DNA of 11,149 nt from an uncultured Aliterella sp. GTDB lineage: Bacteria; Cyanobacteriota; Cyanobacteriia; Cyanobacteriales; Chroococcidiopsidaceae. Under the pieces are notes generated by a model. The model was not told where the DNA came from, did not search any database, and saw nothing but the letters and a program-made list of their open reading frames with translations. The position numbers and the translations under genes are program-made. Within the stretch, counting starts at the first letter, position 1; each line of letters opens with the position of its first letter. This document shows, one piece after another, positions 6,134 to 11,149 of the stretch. Location: the NCBI GenBank assembly GCA_905479905.1, contig CAJQOK010000071.1, positions 1 to 11,149 of the forward strand, in the 5' to 3' direction.

Positions 6134-6193
6134 AAGGTAGTAATTTGCTACTTTAAGGCTCAGATTTTAGGTAAAAAAGAGCGACTTCTTTTT
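6134..6193 (+). other. Two hairpins in the presumed leader of the WD40 gene
   Basis: AAGGTAG (6134-6140) pairs with CTACTTT (6148-6154) with one G-U pair. AAAAAGA (6174-6180) pairs with TCTTTTT (6187-6193) around GCGACT. Both lie downstream of the TATAAT at 6128. The second could act as a weak terminator in either direction. Neither matches a riboswitch I know. Confidence 0.3.
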
Positions 6194-6249
6194 AGCTGAT
6201 CATAACAAATCTTTTTCTAGCTAATGTAAAACTATCTTCCACAATAGCG

Positions 6250-7266
6250 ATGGCATATATTGGGATCTTTGGCGCGTTACTACAAGTTTTAATCTTTTCT
6301 GCGATCCCGCGTCCTGTACCACAAGATGTAATAGTTCAAATTGTTAAGCCCCCCGTAAAACTTGCGGCGGAGTTTTGGCAAGAAAAAAAGTTGAATGTAG
6401 ATACTATTAGCGGCGGTCATACAAGAGTAATACACACTGTGGCTTTTAGCCCCAATAGTCAAACGATCGCTAGTGGAAGCGGCGACAAAACAATCAAAGT
6501 TTGGAGCTTGAATCAAAAAAAACTGGCTTACACTTTGACAGGACATTCTAAGTGGGTAAATTCTGTTACTTTTAGCCCCGATGGCAAAATCTTAGCAAGC
6601 GGTAGTGGAGATCGCACAATCAAGCTCTGGAATTTACAAAATGGGCGACTAATTCGGACTATTTCGGGACACTCAGACTGGGTAAGCTCGGTAGTTTTTA
6701 GCCCCAATGGTAAAACTATTGTTAGTGGTAGTGGCGATAAAACTATTAAAGTATGGAATGCCCAAAATGGGCAACTTATTCGCACACTACTAGATCAAGG
6801 GGGGGTAACTTCTGTAGCTATTAGTCCTGATGGTCAAACTATTGCCAGTGGTAGCTATCGCAACACCGTTAAGCTGTGGGAACAAAGCAATGGTAAATTG
6901 CTGCATACTCTTTCTGGACACTTGCGACCGATTTATTCCGTAGCTTTTAGCCCCGATGGCAAAACTATTGCCAGTAGCAGCAATCAGGGAGAAATTAAAC
7001 TATGGAACCCCGAAAATGGTAAGTTACGCCATACACTTTTAGGGCATACTCAAGCAGTAAATGCGATCGCATTTACTGCCAATAGTCAAACCCTTGCAAG
7101 TGGTAGTGATGATCGCACTATCAAGTTCTGGAATCCAAATAAAGGCGAACTTATCCGCACTTTGAAAGATAATTTAGATGGGATTACCTCCGTAGCTTTT
7201 AGTCCTAATGACCGAGCTTTGGGGAGTGGTAGTAGAGATAAAACTATTAAAATTTGGGGTAAATAG
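6250..7266 (+). CDS. WD40 repeat protein, seven-bladed beta-propeller with N-terminal hydrophobic segment
   Basis: The 338-residue product begins with a hydrophobic stretch (residues 3-19, IGIFGALLQVLIFSAI) that could be a signal peptide or membrane anchor. A Pro-rich linker follows, then seven WD40 repeats fill residues 55-338. Each repeat carries the FSPDGxxIASGSxDxTIKxW pattern and ends near Trp-Asn. Blades 1, 2, 3, 5 and 6 open with GH; blade 4 has DQGG and blade 7 has DNLDG instead. Seven blades close a propeller, a platform for protein binding with no activity of its own. Cyanobacteria often fuse such propellers to Ser/Thr kinases. Here the kinase is a separate gene running the opposite way from a shared 231-bp spacer, so they may form one signalling pair (inferred). 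No clear Shine-Dalgarno precedes ATG 6250, and the same frame closes at TAG 6193 upstream with no ATG, GTG or TTG in between. Confidence 0.92.
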   Translation: MAYIGIFGALLQVLIFSAIPRPVPQDVIVQIVKPPVKLAAEFWQEKKLNVDTISGGHTRVIHTVAFSPNSQTIASGSGDKTIKVWSLNQKKLAYTLTGHSKWVNSVTFSPDGKILASGSGDRTIKLWNLQNGRLIRTISGHSDWVSSVVFSPNGKTIVSGSGDKTIKVWNAQNGQLIRTLLDQGGVTSVAISPDGQTIASGSYRNTVKLWEQSNGKLLHTLSGHLRPIYSVAFSPDGKTIASSSNQGEIKLWNPENGKLRHTLLGHTQAVNAIAFTANSQTLASGSDDRTIKFWNPNKGELIRTLKDNLDGITSVAFSPNDRALGSGSRDKTIKIWGK

Positions 7267-7281
7267 AGAAAAGAGTGAATT

Positions 7282-7315
7282 GGTAATGGGTAATGGGTAA
7301 TGGGTAATGGGTAAT
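7282..7315. repeat. Heptanucleotide tandem repeat (STRR type), GGTAATG x 4.9
   Basis: GGTAATG is repeated four times in full (7282-7309) and a fifth GGTAAT follows (7310-7315). Its complement CATTACC is the form often seen between genes of cyanobacteria, where 7-bp short tandemly repeated repetitive (STRR) arrays are common. The array starts 15 bp after the WD40 stop codon. Confidence 0.92.
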
Positions 7316-7449
7316 AATGAGCGAGCGGTTCCCAATGAGGAGGAGATAAGAGAGTAGAGACAAGGAAAAATCATCACACTTTCAGCAACGCCGGATCAAC
7401 TGTATCTTGTTGAAATGCGATCGCTTGGGTAATCGCACTTTCTATATTC
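7316..7449. other. Non-coding stretch with a polypurine tract and a short leftover frame
   Basis: Positions 7337-7370 are 31 of 34 purines on the plus strand. Next to them, a minus-strand frame open from about 7478 to TGA at 7376-7374 reads KNIESAITQAIAFQQDT and ends DPALLKV. It lacks a start codon and may be the remnant of a gene's 3' end. One HIP1 site lies at 7417. Confidence 0.35.
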
Positions 7450-7479
7450 TTGACAAGCTTAACATTATGTGCTGATAAT
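7450..7479 (+). promoter_or_regulatory. Sigma70-type promoter of purA-rplY
   Basis: A consensus TTGACA (7450-7455) is followed 17 bp later by TGATAA (7473-7478), which overlaps GATAAT (7474-7479). A TG at 7470-7471 gives an extended -10. Transcription would start near 7485, about 30 nt before the purA start. Confidence 0.65.
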
Positions 7480-7506
7480 TATAGTTTGTGAAAACATTAC
7501 ATCTAA

Positions 7507-8850
<1,344 letters not shown>

Positions 8851-8887
8851 ATTTAGATAGTCAAATCGTTTATTTTAGTTGTGGATC

Positions 8888-9520
8888 ATGGAAATTACAG
8901 TTGAGTGTCAAAAACGCGCTGAAGGCAGCAAACCTAGAGCTTTACGCCGCGAAGGTTTAATTCCCGCTTCTTTGTACGGACATAAAGGTACAGAGTCAAT
9001 GATGTTGACAGTAAAGGCGAAAACCCTAGAAAAATTGTTAAAACAGGCTGGGGTAAATAGTACCGTTGTCGATCTAAATATTCCCGATTTGTCTTGGCGC
9101 GGTAAAACTTTGTTGCGGGAAGTGCAGATTCATCCAGTTAAAAGATGGGCTTATCATGTCAGCTTTTTTGCTTTGTCGGAGCAAGCAAGTGTAGAAGTAG
9201 AAGTACCTGTTCACTTTGTGGGCGAAGCTCCGGGAGTAAAGGTAGAAGGTGGCGTTTTAGACTTGGTGTTGATGCAGCTGGAAATCAAATGCGCCCCTGA
9301 CAATATCCCCGATGCGATTGAAGTTGATATTTCTGGGCTTCATCTCAAAGATATTTTATATGTCAGCGAACTTGTTTTACCCGCAGGAATTGTTGTTGTG
9401 GGCGATCCAGGGCGTGCGGTTGCTAGTGTTATACAGTCTACAGTTAGCGCCGAAGCAGAAGCAATTATCGAAGAAGCAGTAGCAGAGTCTGGATCTTCGG
9501 CTCCTACTCCATCAGTTTAA
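8888..9520 (+). CDS. rplY: 50S ribosomal protein L25/general stress protein Ctc
   Basis: L25 binds 5S rRNA in the large ribosomal subunit. The 210-residue product is the long CTC/TL5 form. An N-terminal 5S-binding domain (residues 1-90) includes the family block [18 protein letters not shown] and [19 protein letters not shown]-terminal beta domain (about 95-185) includes [20 protein letters not shown] and ends in [11 protein letters not shown] short acidic Glu/Ala/Ser tail follows. I chose ATG 8888 because the family begins M-ITVECQKR there; TTG 8879 would add only three residues. No strong Shine-Dalgarno is seen, so it may be translated by coupling to purA 37 bp upstream. A strong terminator lies 25 bp after the stop. 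The purA-rplY order is, to my knowledge, common in cyanobacteria. Confidence 0.94.
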   Translation: MEITVECQKRAEGSKPRALRREGLIPASLYGHKGTESMMLTVKAKTLEKLLKQAGVNSTVVDLNIPDLSWRGKTLLREVQIHPVKRWAYHVSFFALSEQASVEVEVPVHFVGEAPGVKVEGGVLDLVLMQLEIKCAPDNIPDAIEVDISGLHLKDILYVSELVLPAGIVVVGDPGRAVASVIQSTVSAEAEAIIEEAVAESGSSAPTPSV

Positions 9521-9545
9521 GCAATTAGATTTGCCGTATTTTACT

Positions 9546-9572
9546 ACCAGGAGTCTAACTCCTGGTTTTTTT
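9546..9572 (+). terminator. Intrinsic terminator of the purA-rplY operon
   Basis: ACCAGGAG (9546-9553) pairs perfectly with CTCCTGGT (9559-9566) around a 5-nt TCTAA loop and runs into seven T residues (9566-9572). It ends 17 bp before the next start codon, so that gene needs its own promoter or read-through. Confidence 0.93.
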
Positions 9573-9589
9573 ATAAAGTGAGAGAAATA

Positions 9590-11107
9590 ATGACATTAAT
9601 TGAGCAGATGTTAGAGCCGGGGTTTTATCCCCATGAAGTTATTGAGCCAATAACACTAATTCAAACTCATGTTTCTTATGTGTTTTTGACTGGGGATTAT
9701 GCCTATAAGGTGAAAAAATCTGTAAATTTTGGGTTTTTGGATTATTCAACATTAGAAAAGCGATCGCATTTTTGCCTTCAAGAGTTGGAGATGAATAAAC
9801 GCGGCGCACCGGAGCTTTATTTAGAGGTATTGCCCATAACTCAAACTGGGGATAAGTTTGGCTTGAGTGGAACCGGGGAAGCGGTAGAATACGTACTAAA
9901 AATGCGCCAGTTTCCTCAAGGTGCGTTACTCAGCGAGATGTTTGAAAATGGGACGCTAACCCAGTCGCATATGGAAGACTTAGGGCGGGTAGTGGCAAAA
10001 TACCACGAGCAATCGCAAAGTAGCGATCGCATTCGGACTTTTGGTGAAGTTGCTCAGGTGCGCCAAGCCATTGATGAGAATTACGAGCAAACCAAAAACT
10101 ATATTGGCAATCCGCAAACCGAGGCGCAGTACGCGCAAACGAAGGAATATACAGATAATTTCTTTGTTGGGCGGAGTGAATTATTTAGTAGTCGCATTGA
10201 AAACAATAAAATTCGAGAGTGTCACGGCGATTTGCACTTGAGAAACATTTGTTTGTGGAATGACAAAATTCTCTTATTCGACTGCATCGAATTTAACGAG
10301 CCGTTTCGCTTTGTCGATGTCATGTACGATGTAGCCTTTACAGTTATGGATTTGCAAGCCAGACAACGTCCAGATTTTGGCAATGCTTTTTTAAATACTT
10401 ACGCCGAACAAACGGGAGATTGGGAAGGATTGCAAGTATTGCCTTTGTATTTGAGCCGTCAAGCTTACGTTAGAGCCAAAGTAACATCTTTTTTACTAGA
10501 CGATCCGGGGATACCAGAAGCGGCAAAAGTAGAAGCGGCGGCTACAGCTAGTGGTTATTATAAATTGGCTTGGGAGTATACTAAACCCCGTCAAGGCAAG
10601 TTAATTTTGATGTCGGGCTTGTCGGGAGCGGGTAAAAGTACCACTGCAAAGCTTTTAGCGCGGAAATTAGATGCTATTCATCTGCGATCGGATGCGGTAC
10701 GCAAACATTTAGGTAATATTCCTTTATCAGAAAGAGGCAAAGAGGAGCTTTATAGCCCTGAAATGACCCAGAAAACCTACGATCGCTTGTTGGAATTAGG
10801 GGTAATGCTGGCTAATCAAGGTTTTACAGTGATTTTAGATGCCAAATATGATCGCGCGGCTTTAAGAACTAATGCTGTTGAAACTGCCACTGCTCAACAA
10901 TTGCCGTTGCAGATTATCCACTGTACGGCTCCTGTAGAGGTATTGCGCGATCGCTTGGCGGCTCGTCAGGGTGATATTGCCGATGCCACCGCCGACTTGT
11001 TAGAGTCTCAAATAGCACTTGCTGAAGCTTTTACGCCCCAAGAGCAAGCTTACGTGCAGACATTGGACACTACTAAGCCGATAGAGCCACAATTGGGGAA
11101 ATTATAA
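9590..11107 (+). CDS. Two-domain protein: aminoglycoside phosphotransferase-like domain plus P-loop kinase (AAA_33-like) domain
   Basis: The 505-residue product joins two kinase-type folds. The N-terminal half (about 1-330) is the COG2187-type domain. It has YAYKVKKSVNFGFLDYST, then HGDLHLRN with His212, Asp214 and Asn219 and the metal-binding Asp231 in DCIEFN, then RFVDVMYDVAF. The C-terminal half (about 335-505) has Walker A GLSGAGKST (343-351, Lys349), an LRSDAVRK segment and the ILDAKYDR strand typical of zeta-toxin/gluconate-kinase-like P-loop proteins. Its substrate is unknown; the aminoglycoside name reflects fold only and does not mean drug resistance. The fused form occurs in many bacteria. 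I prefer ATG 9590, with a weak GAGA ahead. GTG 9578 adds four residues and begins only 6 bp after the terminator's T-run. No promoter is evident in the short gap, so expression may depend on read-through or a promoter inside rplY. Confidence 0.88.
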   Translation: MTLIEQMLEPGFYPHEVIEPITLIQTHVSYVFLTGDYAYKVKKSVNFGFLDYSTLEKRSHFCLQELEMNKRGAPELYLEVLPITQTGDKFGLSGTGEAVEYVLKMRQFPQGALLSEMFENGTLTQSHMEDLGRVVAKYHEQSQSSDRIRTFGEVAQVRQAIDENYEQTKNYIGNPQTEAQYAQTKEYTDNFFVGRSELFSSRIENNKIRECHGDLHLRNICLWNDKILLFDCIEFNEPFRFVDVMYDVAFTVMDLQARQRPDFGNAFLNTYAEQTGDWEGLQVLPLYLSRQAYVRAKVTSFLLDDPGIPEAAKVEAAATASGYYKLAWEYTKPRQGKLILMSGLSGAGKSTTAKLLARKLDAIHLRSDAVRKHLGNIPLSERGKEELYSPEMTQKTYDRLLELGVMLANQGFTVILDAKYDRAALRTNAVETATAQQLPLQIIHCTAPVEVLRDRLAARQGDIADATADLLESQIALAEAFTPQEQAYVQTLDTTKPIEPQLGKL

Positions 11108-11149
11108 ATTAAAACGCGATCGCCCTAAATAACAGTTTGGGTTAGTATC

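Noticed and set aside
6289..6785. Two 85-codon minus-strand frames
   Set aside because: Both are antisense to the WD40 blades, and their openness follows from the repeated blade codons.
7282..7315. CRISPR or telomere-like array
   Set aside because: The 7-bp unit without spacers fits the cyanobacterial STRR class.
7174..7377. 67-codon minus-strand frame
   Set aside because: Its LPITHYPLPITN stretch is only the translation of the heptamer repeat, and it overlaps the end of the WD40 gene.
8879..8887. TTG start for rplY
   Set aside because: It adds only MWI before the family-conserved M-ITVECQKR start, and ATG 8888 is the simpler choice.
9578..9589. GTG start for the last gene
   Set aside because: It adds only four residues and would lie 6 bp from the terminator's T-run; its GAGAG could instead act as part of the ribosome site for ATG 9590.
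11108..11149. Possible hairpin CCCTAAA/TTTGGG after the last gene
   Set aside because: It needs a bulge, has no T-run, and the window ends too soon to judge it.

Overview
The window is 11.1 kb of a cyanobacterial chromosome. The octamer GCGATCGC (HIP1) occurs 12 times (907, 3291, 3839, 4452, 5384, 7063, 7417, 8384, 9760, 10023, 10947, 11116), about once per 0.93 kb. In random sequence it would be expected about once per 65 kb. The gene families agree: a serine/threonine kinase of cyanobacterial style next to a WD40 protein, purA followed by a CTC-type L25 gene, a heptanucleotide STRR repeat, and a tRNA without encoded CCA. I cannot name the species.

Left part (1-1918). The 5' end of miaB (tRNA methylthiotransferase) runs off the left edge on the minus strand. 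Two tiny membrane-protein genes follow: a 36-residue one on minus (593-703) and a 57-residue one on plus (787-960). They diverge from an 83-bp spacer with a palindromic -10-like element. A 263-residue stress-type membrane protein comes next (1074-1865). It joins a general-stress-17M-like segment, a glycine-rich hydrophobic core and a ChaB-like C-terminus, and ends in a strong terminator.

Middle (1919-4030). A gene for a secreted helical protein is broken by a frameshift inside its signal peptide and by an in-frame amber codon. It is followed by tRNA-Val(GAC) with its own promoter, then by a GatD/CobQ-type glutamine amidotransferase with no murT beside it.

Signalling block (4027-7266). A membrane-anchored Ser/Thr kinase on minus has an extracytoplasmic TPR-like region and a very basic tail built from 19-residue repeats. 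It diverges from a seven-bladed WD40 propeller with an N-terminal hydrophobic segment. The 231-bp AT-rich spacer between them holds a perfect 10-bp inverted repeat, a -10-like box and two smaller hairpins. The kinase and the amidotransferase converge and share a single TTAA for both stop codons.

Right part (7267-11107). A heptamer repeat and a polypurine stretch lie upstream of a good sigma70-type promoter. This drives purA-rplY (adenylosuccinate synthetase and ribosomal protein L25), which ends in a strong terminator. The last gene encodes a two-domain protein: an aminoglycoside-phosphotransferase-like half joined to a P-loop kinase half.

Most of this is ordinary housekeeping plus cyanobacterial accessory signalling. 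No defence system, CRISPR array, insertion sequence or prophage is visible. The most notable items are the divergent kinase/WD40 pair with its repeat tail, the stress-domain/ChaB fusion, the doubly damaged secreted-protein gene and the two tiny membrane proteins. No stretch longer than 300 bases lacks a gene; the largest gaps are 249 bp (7267-7515), 231 bp (6019-6249), about 230 bp (1866-2095) and 213 bp (2860-3072).
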